DNA of 64,000 bases from Luteococcus peritonei (GTDB lineage: Bacteria; Actinomycetota; Actinomycetes; Propionibacteriales; Propionibacteriaceae): NCBI RefSeq assembly GCF_039526385.1, contig NZ_BAAAIX010000009.1, positions 62,001-126,000 of the forward strand, read 5' to 3'. Shown in pieces: positions 33,125 through 40,431 of the stretch (its first letter is position 1; each line of letters opens with the position of its first letter). Position numbers and translations under genes: made by a program. The notes beneath the pieces were generated by a model. It searched no databases, was not told the DNA's origin, and worked only from the letters and a program-made list of their open reading frames with translations.

Positions 33125-33154
33125 CCCGACGCGCAGAGCGCCCGGTCGCCGGCC

Positions 33155-34141
33155 TCAGAACAGGCTGTCCGGCTCCGGCGGCGGGGCGTAGGAGGGATCC
33201 ACCCCGCGGAAGAGCTTGCTGACGCTCTTGCCCTCGTGGGTGCGGGCGATGGCGTCGGCGAACAGGCCGGCCACGCTGCGCACCTCCAGCTCGGGCCAGT
33301 CGGCGGGGCGCGGGACCGTGTTGGTGGTGATCACCTCGTCCACCATCGGGTGGCGCCGCAGCCGCTCGACGGCCTTGCCGGTGAACAGGCCGTGGGTGGT
33401 GGCCACCGAGGCCTGGACGCAGCCGAAGTCCTTGAGCCGGTTCAGCAGCTCGACGATGGAGCCGCCGGTGGCGATCTCGTCGTCCAGCACGATGGCCTTG
33501 CGTCCCATCACGTCACCGACGATGGAGTCGATCACCACCCGGTCGTCGGCCAGCCGCTGCTTGGAGCCGGCGGCCACCGGCAGGCCCAGCAGGCGGGCGA
33601 AGATGGTGGCCTGCTTCGCATTGCCGAGGTCCGGCGAGACGACGGTGTACTCGGACAGGTCGCGGCCACGGAAGTGGTCGGCCAGCACGCCGATCGCGGT
33701 GAGGTGGTCCACTGGCACCGAGAAGAAGCCGTGCACCTGCGGGGAGTGCAGCGCCATGGTCAGCACCCGGGTGGCGCCGGCGGTGGTGATCAGGTCTGCC
33801 ACGAGCCGGCCGCCCATCGAGATCCGCGAGGCATCCTTCTTGTCGCTGCGGGCATAGGCGAAGTGCGGCATCACGGCGGTGATGTGAGCCGCCGAGGCGC
33901 CCTGCGCGGCATTGATCATCATCAGCAGCTCCATCAGGTTCTCCTGGGTGGGAGGGACCAGCGGCTGGATGATGTAGACGTCGCGGCGGCGGCAGTTGGC
34001 CAGCAGCTGGGTCTGGATGCAGTCATTGCTGAAGCGCTTGATGTCCACCTTGCTCAGTGGCACGCCCAGGTTGGTGCAGATCTCCTCGGCCAGCTCGGTG
34101 TGCGCCGAGCCGGAGAAAACGACGATGTCCCTGTCCTTCAC
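33155..34141 (-). CDS. prs: Ribose-phosphate pyrophosphokinase
   Basis: About 328 residues from the GTG at 34141, which follows GGAAGG. It transfers pyrophosphate from ATP to ribose 5-phosphate to make PRPP. The N-terminal IVVFSGSAHTELAEEI, the PHFAYARSDKKD ATP loop, VVSPDLGNAKQA and the PRPP loop IVLDDEIATGGSI are all present. MALHSPQVHGFFSVPVDHLT is another family block. No glmU is adjacent, unlike many actinobacteria. This may be a second, class-II-like copy; one gene cannot settle that. Confidence 0.92.
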   Translation of the reverse strand: MKDRDIVVFSGSAHTELAEEICTNLGVPLSKVDIKRFSNDCIQTQLLANCRRRDVYIIQPLVPPTQENLMELLMMINAAQGASAAHITAVMPHFAYARSDKKDASRISMGGRLVADLITTAGATRVLTMALHSPQVHGFFSVPVDHLTAIGVLADHFRGRDLSEYTVVSPDLGNAKQATIFARLLGLPVAAGSKQRLADDRVVIDSIVGDVMGRKAIVLDDEIATGGSIVELLNRLKDFGCVQASVATTHGLFTGKAVERLRRHPMVDEVITTNTVPRPADWPELEVRSVAGLFADAIARTHEGKSVSKLFRGVDPSYAPPPEPDSLF

Positions 34142-34350
34142 GCGGGTGCCTTCCGGGCGAGTGGTGCTGACCGGACCACAGTAGTGCCAGATGCCGTGGG
34201 CGGGGCCCGGTCCCGCGATCCTGGCGCGGCACGGCCCCGGGCTGCGGGGATGCCGTCGGCTGGTCGACGGGCCGCCCCACCCGACCACCTGGCCGCCCCC
34301 ACCCGGCGACGATGCGGGTCCGCGGCGTCACCTCGCCTAGGATTGGCGCC

Positions 34351-34761
34351 ATGGCAACCACTTCCTCCACCGCCCTGTCCCGCCTGCGCACCACCGCCCT
34401 GGTGATCGTGGCGTGCGTGCTGGTCCAGGCGGCGCTCGGCATCGCCTCCCTCACCGGCTACCCCCAGGTCAACGAGATCCACGGCTGGATCGGCTACGTG
34501 ACCTTCATCGCCTCCATCGTCGCGGCCGTCCTGGCCTTCAACCTCAGCAAGCTCTCGGCCCGCTTCAAGGGCACCTTCTTCCACGCCCTGAGCCTGCCCG
34601 TGCTGGCGCTGGTGCAGATCGGCATCATCGAGGCCAGCCAGGGCGCCGGCGCCATGAAGTGGCTGCACGTCGTGCTGGGCATCGCCTTCGTGGTGGCCTC
34701 CGTCGGCCTGTACGCCATGACCGGCGCCAAGCAGAACGGCCGCAGCGACGTCGTCGCCTGA
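34351..34761 (+). CDS. Small four-helix membrane protein of unknown function
   Basis: 136 residues with four hydrophobic helices: TTALVIVACVLVQAALGIA, YVTFIASIVAAVLAF, LSLPVLALVQIGIIEA and LHVVLGIAFVVASVGLYAM. The arrangement, and a His in NEIHGWIGY and again in MKWLHVV, resembles DUF420/heme-copper-like small membrane proteins, but I do not recognise the family. The 5' end has CCTAGGAT just before the ATG, so the transcript may be leaderless. Confidence 0.7.
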   Translation: MATTSSTALSRLRTTALVIVACVLVQAALGIASLTGYPQVNEIHGWIGYVTFIASIVAAVLAFNLSKLSARFKGTFFHALSLPVLALVQIGIIEASQGAGAMKWLHVVLGIAFVVASVGLYAMTGAKQNGRSDVVA

Positions 34762-34774
34762 CCCCTGACCGACG

Positions 34775-34806
34775 AGGCGCCCCGGACCTGGTGGTCCGGG
34801 GCGCCT
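34775..34806. terminator. Hairpin terminator after the small membrane protein gene
   Basis: A perfect 14-bp GC-rich stem (34775-34788 with 34793-34806) closes on a TGGT loop, 14 bp past the stop codon. Confidence 0.85.
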
Positions 34807-34830
34807 TGCCGTCTGCGGATCGGCCGGGCG

Positions 34831-34918
34831 CCCAACCCCGGAAACCGGCCCGTCGATCGTGAAGATGGCCCGGGACCCGCCGATCTCCGGATCGAGGGCG
34901 CGGATCTCAGGGTTGGGG
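34831..34918. repeat. Palindromic element, intergenic copy (CAACCC subtype)
   Basis: Left arm 34831-34857 and right arm about 34891-34918 are imperfect inverted repeats. The right arm, read in reverse, begins CCCCAACCCTGAGATCCGCG and closely matches the element at 46301-46386. It lies between the membrane protein terminator and the converging stress protein gene. Confidence 0.75.
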
Positions 34919-34923
34919 CGAGC

Positions 34924-35436
34924 TCACCGCTCGTGCGGCGGCGGGGGAGGCCGGTGGCCGGGCGGCGGCGGGGCCGGGATGGAGTCCAACGAGGGCGTCT
35001 CGCCGGGCCAGAGCAGCGCGACGGTGCACGGCGCGTGGTCCAGCACGAACCGGGTGTGCCGCCCCAGGCTGGCCGGCCCCAGCCGGGACCGGTCCCCGTC
35101 GCGGGCCAGCAGCAGCAGGTCGGCCTGGTCGCAGGCGGCGGTGACCACCCGCTCGACGCGCCCGCTCAGCACCTCGGTGCGGCAGTCCCGGCCGAGCGCA
35201 TCCGCCGCGCGGGCCAGCAGCTCGGTGGCGGCCTGCTCGGTGAGCCGCTCGCCAACCTGCTGGTGCTCCTCGCGACGGCGCCCCCGCCCCATCAGCCCGC
35301 CCATCATCGAGCTGGGCAGCGCCTCCTCGGCGTCGACGGCGGCCACCAGCCGCAGCTCGTCCTCGGCCGGGCGGCGTCGCGCGGCCTCCACCACGGCCTG
35401 CCAGGTTCCCGGTTCGATCCAGGCCAGCACCCTCAT
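34924..35436 (-). CDS. Universal-stress-like protein
   Basis: 170 residues. The Rossmann-like UspA fold is suggested by MRVLAWIEPGTW at the start, DLLLLARDGDRSRLGPASLG (the Gly-rich ATP/phosphate segment) and RHTRFVLDHAPCTVALLWPG at the end. The tail is Pro-rich. It lies 2 bp after the permease gene and is probably co-transcribed, which suggests a regulatory subunit for transport, but this is inference. Confidence 0.78.
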   Translation of the reverse strand: MRVLAWIEPGTWQAVVEAARRRPAEDELRLVAAVDAEEALPSSMMGGLMGRGRRREEHQQVGERLTEQAATELLARAADALGRDCRTEVLSGRVERVVTAACDQADLLLLARDGDRSRLGPASLGRHTRFVLDHAPCTVALLWPGETPSLDSIPAPPPPGHRPPPPPHER

Positions 35437-35438
35437 CC

Positions 35439-36719
35439 TCAGACTCCCATCACTCGAGCGGCGCCCCACAGGGCGATCGTGCACAGCACCAGGCTGGCGG
35501 GCACGGTGGCCACGCCCAGCTTCGTGAACTCGGCCACCTCGGTGTCGTGGTCGTGGTCGGCGACGATGCGTCGCCACAGCAGCGTGGCCAGTGAGCCCAC
35601 ATAGGTCAGGTTGGGGCCGATGTTGACCCCGATCAGCACCGCCAGCACGGCCACCGGGCCGGCGGGCGCCACCAGCGGCAGCAGCACCAGGACGGCGGGC
35701 AGGTTGTTGACCAGGTTGGCCAGCAGGGCCGCGGTCAGCGCCAGCGCCAGAAGGCTGCCCAGCCCGGCACCGTGCGGCACCAGGTGGCCCATCGCCTCGG
35801 ACAGGCCGTTGTCCACCACGGCGCGCACCACCATGCCCAGGGCCAGCACGAAGGCCACGAACCACAGGTTCACCGAACGGGCCAGCGCGACGGCCTCCTC
35901 GCCTCGCTGCGCCCCCGAGGCCTCCACCAGTCGCTTGCCGCCCAGCAGCACGACGCCCGCCAGCGCGGCCCAGAAGGTCTCCACGCCCAGCGCCGAGCAG
36001 GCCACGAAACCCACCAGCACCAGGACCAGGACCGCCACGGCGAAGCGCGGGACGGCCACCTCCTCCTCGTCGCCGCGGCCTCCCTGCTCGTGCACCGACA
36101 GGTCGCTGGCGAAGTGGCGCCGGAAGACCAGGTACTCGATGGCCAGGCTCACCGCCCAGGGCAGGAACATCACGGCCGCGAACATCCCGAAGCCCAGTCC
36201 GGAGGCCTGCAGGGCCAGCAGGTTGGTGAGGTTGGAGACCGGCAGCAGCAGCGAGGCCGAGTTGGCCAGGTGGGCCGTCGCATAGACGTGCGGACGGGGC
36301 CGCACGCCCACCCGCGAGGCGGTCGCGAAGACCACCGGGGTGAGCAGCACCACGGTCGCGTCCAGGCTGAGCACGGCCGTGGTGACGGCGGCGGCCACGA
36401 AGACCAGCCGCAGCAGCCGTACCGGCTCACCACGCGCACCACGGGCCATCAGCTGGCCGGCGGCGTGGAAGAGGCCTTCGCGCTCGCACAGGTCGGAGAG
36501 CACCAGCACCGCGGCCAGGAAGGCGACGGTGGGGCCCAGCGAGGCGGCCTCCTCGCCGGCGGTGTGCAGGCTGATCGCGCCTGCTGCCAGCAGCAGCAGG
36601 GCGCCGGGCACCGCGGCCACGGCCTCCGGCAGCCCGCGTGGCCGGATCACGGCGAAGCCCAGCACCAGCACCATGACGGCCAGGCAGAGCGCCTCCGTCG
36701 GGTTGGCCATGGCTCCCAT
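35439..36719 (-). CDS. ArsB/NhaD-type ion permease (SLC13/IT superfamily)
   Basis: 426 residues with 11 to 12 membrane segments. FLAAVLVLSDLCEREGLFHA and SLDATVVLLTPVVFATA occur in the first half and LANLVNNLPAVLVLLPL and IGVNIGPNLTYVGSLATLL in the second, the NNLPA and GPNLT motifs being typical of the ArsB/NhaD group. It may export arsenite or exchange a cation. There is no arsR or arsC nearby, so arsenite is not secured. A stress protein is linked downstream. Confidence 0.82.
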   Translation of the reverse strand: MGAMANPTEALCLAVMVLVLGFAVIRPRGLPEAVAAVPGALLLLAAGAISLHTAGEEAASLGPTVAFLAAVLVLSDLCEREGLFHAAGQLMARGARGEPVRLLRLVFVAAAVTTAVLSLDATVVLLTPVVFATASRVGVRPRPHVYATAHLANSASLLLPVSNLTNLLALQASGLGFGMFAAVMFLPWAVSLAIEYLVFRRHFASDLSVHEQGGRGDEEEVAVPRFAVAVLVLVLVGFVACSALGVETFWAALAGVVLLGGKRLVEASGAQRGEEAVALARSVNLWFVAFVLALGMVVRAVVDNGLSEAMGHLVPHGAGLGSLLALALTAALLANLVNNLPAVLVLLPLVAPAGPVAVLAVLIGVNIGPNLTYVGSLATLLWRRIVADHDHDTEVAEFTKLGVATVPASLVLCTIALWGAARVMGV

Positions 36720-36824
36720 GGGCCCTCCTCCCGCCGGTCGAGGCGGGCCGCGGTGGCGTCGCCGGAGGGCAGGCTATGCCCGCAGTGGTCCAGCGCGGAA
36801 GGGCTTGGTCCGCCGGTGGTCGAT

Positions 36825-37562
36825 TCAGCCCGCGGCGAGGCCGAAGCCGACGGCGATCGGCTCGGTCTGCCCGCCGACGTGCTGCAGGGTCGCGCCGTCG
36901 TCCAGCACGGTGAGCTGCGAGGCGTGGTGGCGCAGGGCGGTGGCGACGCGGTCCAGCAGCTCGGGGTACTCGAACCACTCGACGCCGGGGCCGCGATGGT
37001 GACGCACCTCGACGAAGGGCAGGCCTCGTGCCTGCGCGGCGGCCCGGGCCACCTGGTGCATCCGCACGTGGTCGGGATGGCCGTAGCCGCCCTCGGCGTC
37101 GTAGCTGACCAGCACCTCGGGCTGCCAGGTGTCGAGCAGTGCCAACAGGTCTGCCACCTCCTGCTCCAGCGGTGCGACGCTGAAGGCGCGTGCGTCGGTG
37201 GTGTCGGCGGGCCCGGCCAGGCCGGGGCGGATCCACTCCATGCCGGAGTCGCGGTAGCGGCGTTCCGGCAGACCGGCCGCGCGGGCCGGTGCCGTGCCCA
37301 GGAAGGCGTGGCGCTCCACCCCGAGCACGGCCAGGGCGCCGGCCAGCTCACCCATCCGGTGCTCCTCCAGGTCCTTGCCGGCGACCCGGTCCGCGACGGC
37401 GGGCACCACCTCGCCCATCTCGCCGCGGGTGGCGGTGACCAGCTGCACCTGCTTGCCGGCGTCGGCCAGGTGGGCGATCAGGGCGCCGGTGGCGATGGTC
37501 TCGTCGTCGGGGTGGGCGTGGCAGAAGAGCACGCGCCGCATCTCGTGGGTGATGGTGGTCAT
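36825..37562 (-). CDS. PIG-L family deacetylase (MshB-like)
   Basis: 245 residues. CHAHPDDETIATGALIAHL carries the zinc and catalytic residues and YGHPDHVRMH the last zinc ligand. DLEEHRMGELAGALAVLGVE is the family's helix. Its ATG overlaps the stop of the MshA-like glycosyltransferase by 4 bp, and that pairing makes an MshB-type step (removing acetyl from GlcNAc-inositol) attractive. A second paralogue is at 31795-32595, so the assignment of each is open. Confidence 0.85.
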   Translation of the reverse strand: MTTITHEMRRVLFCHAHPDDETIATGALIAHLADAGKQVQLVTATRGEMGEVVPAVADRVAGKDLEEHRMGELAGALAVLGVERHAFLGTAPARAAGLPERRYRDSGMEWIRPGLAGPADTTDARAFSVAPLEQEVADLLALLDTWQPEVLVSYDAEGGYGHPDHVRMHQVARAAAQARGLPFVEVRHHRGPGVEWFEYPELLDRVATALRHHASQLTVLDDGATLQHVGGQTEPIAVGFGLAAG

Positions 37563-38803
37563 CGCTTCTCCAGCAGGGTGCGGTAGTGCTCTTCCAGGCG
37601 CTCGGCGACGCTGTCCCAGCCGAAGCGCAGGGCGCGCTCCCGACCGGCCTCGCCCATGGCGTCGGCGCGTCGGGGATCGGAGAGCAGTTCGTCCAGCGCG
37701 CGGCTCCAGTCGTCGGCCTGCCGGGAGGCCATCACGATGCCGGTGACGCCGTCCTCGACCGCCTCGCGCAGACCGCCCGAGTCCGCGGCGAGCACGGGCA
37801 CGCCGCTGGCCTGGGCCTCCAGCGCCACCAGCCCGAAGGTCTCGCTGAAGGAGGGCACCAGCACCGCGCGGGCACCGCGCAGCAGCCGGGCCAGGTCCTC
37901 GCGGGTCTGGCTGCCCAGCCAGCAGGTGCGGTCCACGATGCCCAGGCTCTGCGCCAGGTCCACCAGCTCGTCGCGGTAGCCGGCGAAGTCCTGGCTGGCC
38001 TCCCCGGCCACCGCCAGGGTGGGACGTCGATGCTCGGGGATCCCGGCCAGCGCCACCAGCGCCAGGTCGGGGGCCTTGAGCGGCTGCAGGCGGGCGGCGA
38101 AGAGCACATAGCCGTTGGGATTGGGGGCGACGCAGACCGGGCCGAACTGGGGCGGCTCGTCGTCGCCGTCGAGCTCGGGGGCCCAGCGGCGGTCTGCCTC
38201 GCAGAGCGGGTGGAAGAGTTCGGTGTCCACGCCGGGGTGCACCACGACCACCCGCTCGGCGGGGGCGCCGCAGCGCTCGATGATGGTGCGCGCCTCGTAC
38301 TCGCTGACCGCCACCACCAGGTCGGAGCCCTGCGCGATCAGCCGCTCACCGGCATTGCGACCGGGCGACTCCGGCGGCTCTCCCTCGCTGAGCGGGGAGT
38401 CCGGCGGGGCCGCGACGGAGTGGAAGGACTGCACGTGCGGCACGCCCCAGGCCCGGGCCACCGGCAACGCTGCCACGCCGCTCATCCAGTGCTGCGAGTG
38501 CAGCAGGTCATGGGGCGGCAGGTCGGCCAGGGCGCGGGAGAAGTCCTCGATCCACTCCTCCTGCGCACTCTTGGCGAGCGGCTCTGCCGGGCCGGCGTCG
38601 AGCTGGCGCACCACGACGCCGGGATGGATCTCGGTCAGCTCGGGCAGCTCGGGGTTGTCACGACGGGTGATCAGCTCCACCTGGTGGCCGCGGTCGGCGA
38701 GCGCGCGGGCCTGGTGCACCTCCACCACGTTCATGCCGCCGGCGTCCTTGGAGCCGGGGGAGTCCAGCGGTGAGGTGTGGAGCGAGACCAGTCCGAGACG
38801 CAT
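37559..38803 (-). CDS. GT4 glycosyltransferase, MshA-like
   Basis: 414 residues, GT-B fold. The N-terminal LVSLHTSPLDSPGSKDAGGM and NVVEVHQARALADRGHQVEL resemble MshA, which joins GlcNAc to inositol phosphate as the first step of mycothiol synthesis. VHPGVDTELFHPL, LFAARLQPLKAPDLAL and PSFSETFGLVALEAQASGVP (the EX7E region) make up the donor site. It is coupled to a PIG-L deacetylase, which supports the call. A general GT4 enzyme making another glycoside is the alternative. Confidence 0.82.
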   Translation of the reverse strand: MRLGLVSLHTSPLDSPGSKDAGGMNVVEVHQARALADRGHQVELITRRDNPELPELTEIHPGVVVRQLDAGPAEPLAKSAQEEWIEDFSRALADLPPHDLLHSQHWMSGVAALPVARAWGVPHVQSFHSVAAPPDSPLSEGEPPESPGRNAGERLIAQGSDLVVAVSEYEARTIIERCGAPAERVVVVHPGVDTELFHPLCEADRRWAPELDGDDEPPQFGPVCVAPNPNGYVLFAARLQPLKAPDLALVALAGIPEHRRPTLAVAGEASQDFAGYRDELVDLAQSLGIVDRTCWLGSQTREDLARLLRGARAVLVPSFSETFGLVALEAQASGVPVLAADSGGLREAVEDGVTGIVMASRQADDWSRALDELLSDPRRADAMGEAGRERALRFGWDSVAERLEEHYRTLLEKR

Positions 38804-38822
38804 GTTGGGATGCTACTTGGCC

Positions 38823-39650
38823 TCAGGAAGGGCTGATGCGGTGGAGCGTGATCTGGGACTGCACACCCAGCCTCATCGGGGTGGACTGGCCCACCCCGGA
38901 GTCGATGTAGAGGGTCGCGGCGCCGTTGCGGAACAGGCCCTTGTCCAGCCGCGGCAGGAAGCCGCCGCCTGGCGTGTAGAGGGCGCCCAGCCAAGGCAGC
39001 CGCACCTGGCCGCCGTGGGTGTGACCGCAGACGGCCAGGTCGGCGTCGAGGCGGCCCAGGTCGTCGAAGAGCTTCTCGGGGGAGTGGGTGAGCACCAGGT
39101 GGTAGGCCTTGGGCCGTGCGCCCACCAGCGCCTGCTCCAGGTTGCCGACGCCGGTGTGGTAGTCGTCGGTACCCACCACGTCGAGGCTGCCCCAGGGTCC
39201 GTCGAAGCGCTGGTTGGCATTGCGCAGCACGACGACGCCGTGCCGCTCGAGCATCTCGACCACCTGCGGCAGCAGGCCCGAGGCCCACTCGTGGTTGCCG
39301 GGCACGTAGAAGAGCGGGATGTCGAGGGCAGCCAGCTCGGCGACGAAGGGCTCGATCCGGGATAGGTCCTTGGTGTAGCTGTTGATCAGGTCGCCGGTGA
39401 GCGCCACCAGGTCGGGGCGCAGCTCACGGGCCTGGGCCACGATGCCGTCGCGCTGCGGGCCGGGGCGCATGTCGTGCACGTCGGTGATCTGCAGCATCCG
39501 CAGCTCCTGGCTGAGCTGGTCGGTGCGGTGCTCGACGGTCTCCAGCCGGGTGTGACCGGTCTCCCATCGGCTGCGCAGCACCACCGCCGCGAGCAGCACC
39601 GCGCCCACCAGGGTGAGCACGAGCAGGGTTCGCAGGAGTCGGCGCAGCAT
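38823..39650 (-). CDS. Membrane-anchored metallophosphoesterase
   Basis: 275 residues. One N-terminal helix (LLRTLLVLTLVGAVLLAAVV) anchors the protein outside the membrane or in the wall zone. The metal motifs are LQITDVHD, LVALTGDLIN, YVPGNHEW, LVLTHSPE and CGHTHGGQVRLP, the full calcineurin-like set. Relatives include YkuE-type enzymes. The target may be a lipid or cell-wall phosphate; this is inference. The ATG at 39650 gives the anchor; longer starts add nothing conserved. Confidence 0.86.
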   Translation of the reverse strand: MLRRLLRTLLVLTLVGAVLLAAVVLRSRWETGHTRLETVEHRTDQLSQELRMLQITDVHDMRPGPQRDGIVAQARELRPDLVALTGDLINSYTKDLSRIEPFVAELAALDIPLFYVPGNHEWASGLLPQVVEMLERHGVVVLRNANQRFDGPWGSLDVVGTDDYHTGVGNLEQALVGARPKAYHLVLTHSPEKLFDDLGRLDADLAVCGHTHGGQVRLPWLGALYTPGGGFLPRLDKGLFRNGAATLYIDSGVGQSTPMRLGVQSQITLHRISPS

Positions 39651-39683
39651 GCCCGCCAATCTATGACAGGGCCACGAATGGGC

Positions 39684-39780
39684 GCCTCCCACCAGGGTCT
39701 GGTGGGAGGCCCGGCGTCGGCCCGTGGTCCTGCCACAGTGTCACGGTTTGGTGGGCGTACACCCCCACCAGACTGTGACA
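39684..39780 (-). repeat. Two hairpins sharing CCCACCAG with the tRNA anticodon arm
   Basis: 39684-39694 and 39700-39710 form an 11-bp stem with a five-base loop. 39739-39755 and 39764-39780 form a second stem of 17 bp with two G-T pairs. Both contain CCCACCAG, also found in the tRNA-Gly anticodon arm 140 bp upstream. They precede the phosphoesterase gene on the minus strand. Confidence 0.6.
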
Positions 39781-39840
39781 TTGTCCGCGGCGACGAGACC
39801 TCCGGCTCCGCGCCCGAGGCATGGCGCCGGAGGTGCACGA

Positions 39841-39866
39841 AGGGCCCCGTCATGTGACGAGGCCCT
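39841..39866 (-). terminator. Terminator after tRNA-Gly
   Basis: AGGGCCCCGTCA and TGACGAGGCCCT pair at 11 of 12 positions plus a wobble, with a two-base loop, 8 bp past the encoded CCA of the tRNA. Confidence 0.8.
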
Positions 39867-39873
39867 CCGGATC

Positions 39874-39947
39874 TGGAGCGGGCGCCGGGAATTGCACCAG
39901 GCTCTCCCACCAGGAAGGTGGGTGTTCTGCTACTGAACTACACCCGC
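39874..39947 (-). tRNA. tRNA-Gly(UCC), aberrant T-arm and D-loop
   Basis: 74 nt with encoded CCA. The acceptor stem GCGGGTG/CGCCCGC pairs fully (one G-T), U73 and C35-C36 fit glycine identity, D-stem GTTC/GAAC and anticodon stem CCCAC/GTGGG are perfect. The loop CTTCCTG gives anticodon UCC, but base 37 is U rather than a purine. The D-loop AGTAGCA has A where G18 is expected. The T-loop is TGCAATT, so psi55 is replaced by G. The T-stem CCTGG/CCCGG has a T51-C63 mismatch. The same GUGC change is known in Staphylococcus glycyl-tRNAs that serve only peptidoglycan. A decayed tRNA is the alternative. Confidence 0.85.
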
Positions 39948-39962
39948 GGGGTGCGTCTCACC

Positions 39963-39968
39963 ACTCTA
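39963..39968 (-). promoter_or_regulatory. Candidate -10 box for tRNA-Gly
   Basis: TAGAGT on the minus strand lies 15 bp before the mature 5' end. The -35 region is not distinct. Weak evidence. Confidence 0.3.
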
Positions 39969-40058
39969 CCGGGTGCCCGTGCTCGACGACGAATCGAGCG
40001 CCTCGGCGTGCTCCGTCTCCGGCAACAGCGGCCCCGATCAGCGGACGCCGGGACGCGA

Positions 40059-40093
40059 CGAGGGGCCGGACGCTCATCGCGTCCGGCCCCTCG
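40059..40093 (-). terminator. Terminator after ptsH
   Basis: A perfect 15-bp stem (40059-40073 with 40079-40093) with a TCATC loop, 36 bp past the ptsH stop. Confidence 0.88.
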
Positions 40094-40128
40094 GGTGTCT
40101 CAGCAGGGAGTCACTCCCCGCGTCAGGA

Positions 40129-40389
40129 TCACTCGGCGTCGAGGTCCTTCTCCACCAGGGCGGCGATGGCCTCGACGGCCTCGGCGTTCTCGCTCTCGAT
40201 GGTGACCTGGGCGCCCTTCTCGGCACCGAGGGTCATGATGAGCAGCGGGGAGGAGGCGTCGACGCCCTCCTCGCCATCCACCGACAGGGTGATGTCCTCG
40301 TCGTACTCGCCGGCAGCCTCGGCGATCAGGGCGGCGGGACGCGCGTGCAGGCCGACGCTCGAACCGACGGAAACGGTCTTGCTTGCCAT
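40129..40389 (-). CDS. ptsH: Phosphocarrier protein HPr
   Basis: 86 residues. SVGLHARPAALIAEAA contains His15, which takes phosphate from EI and passes it to the EIIA domain of FruA. Two serines at 46-47 sit where the regulatory Ser of Firmicutes HPr lies, but actinobacteria usually lack HPr kinase. GAAAGGAA precedes the ATG at 40389; the longer frame has no conserved residues. It is the last gene of the fruR-fruK-fruA-ptsH unit. Confidence 0.95.
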   Translation of the reverse strand: MASKTVSVGSSVGLHARPAALIAEAAGEYDEDITLSVDGEEGVDASSPLLIMTLGAEKGAQVTIESENAEAVEAIAALVEKDLDAE

Positions 40390-40431
40390 GGTGGTTCCTT
40401 TCAGCAGTGAATTGCTCAATTGTGACTGATC

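Noticed and set aside
39874..39947. Ordinary translational tRNA-Gly
   Set aside because: Loss of psi55, G18 and the 51-63 pair together is not expected in a tRNA that must bind EF-Tu well; reported instead as aberrant, with decay as the alternative.
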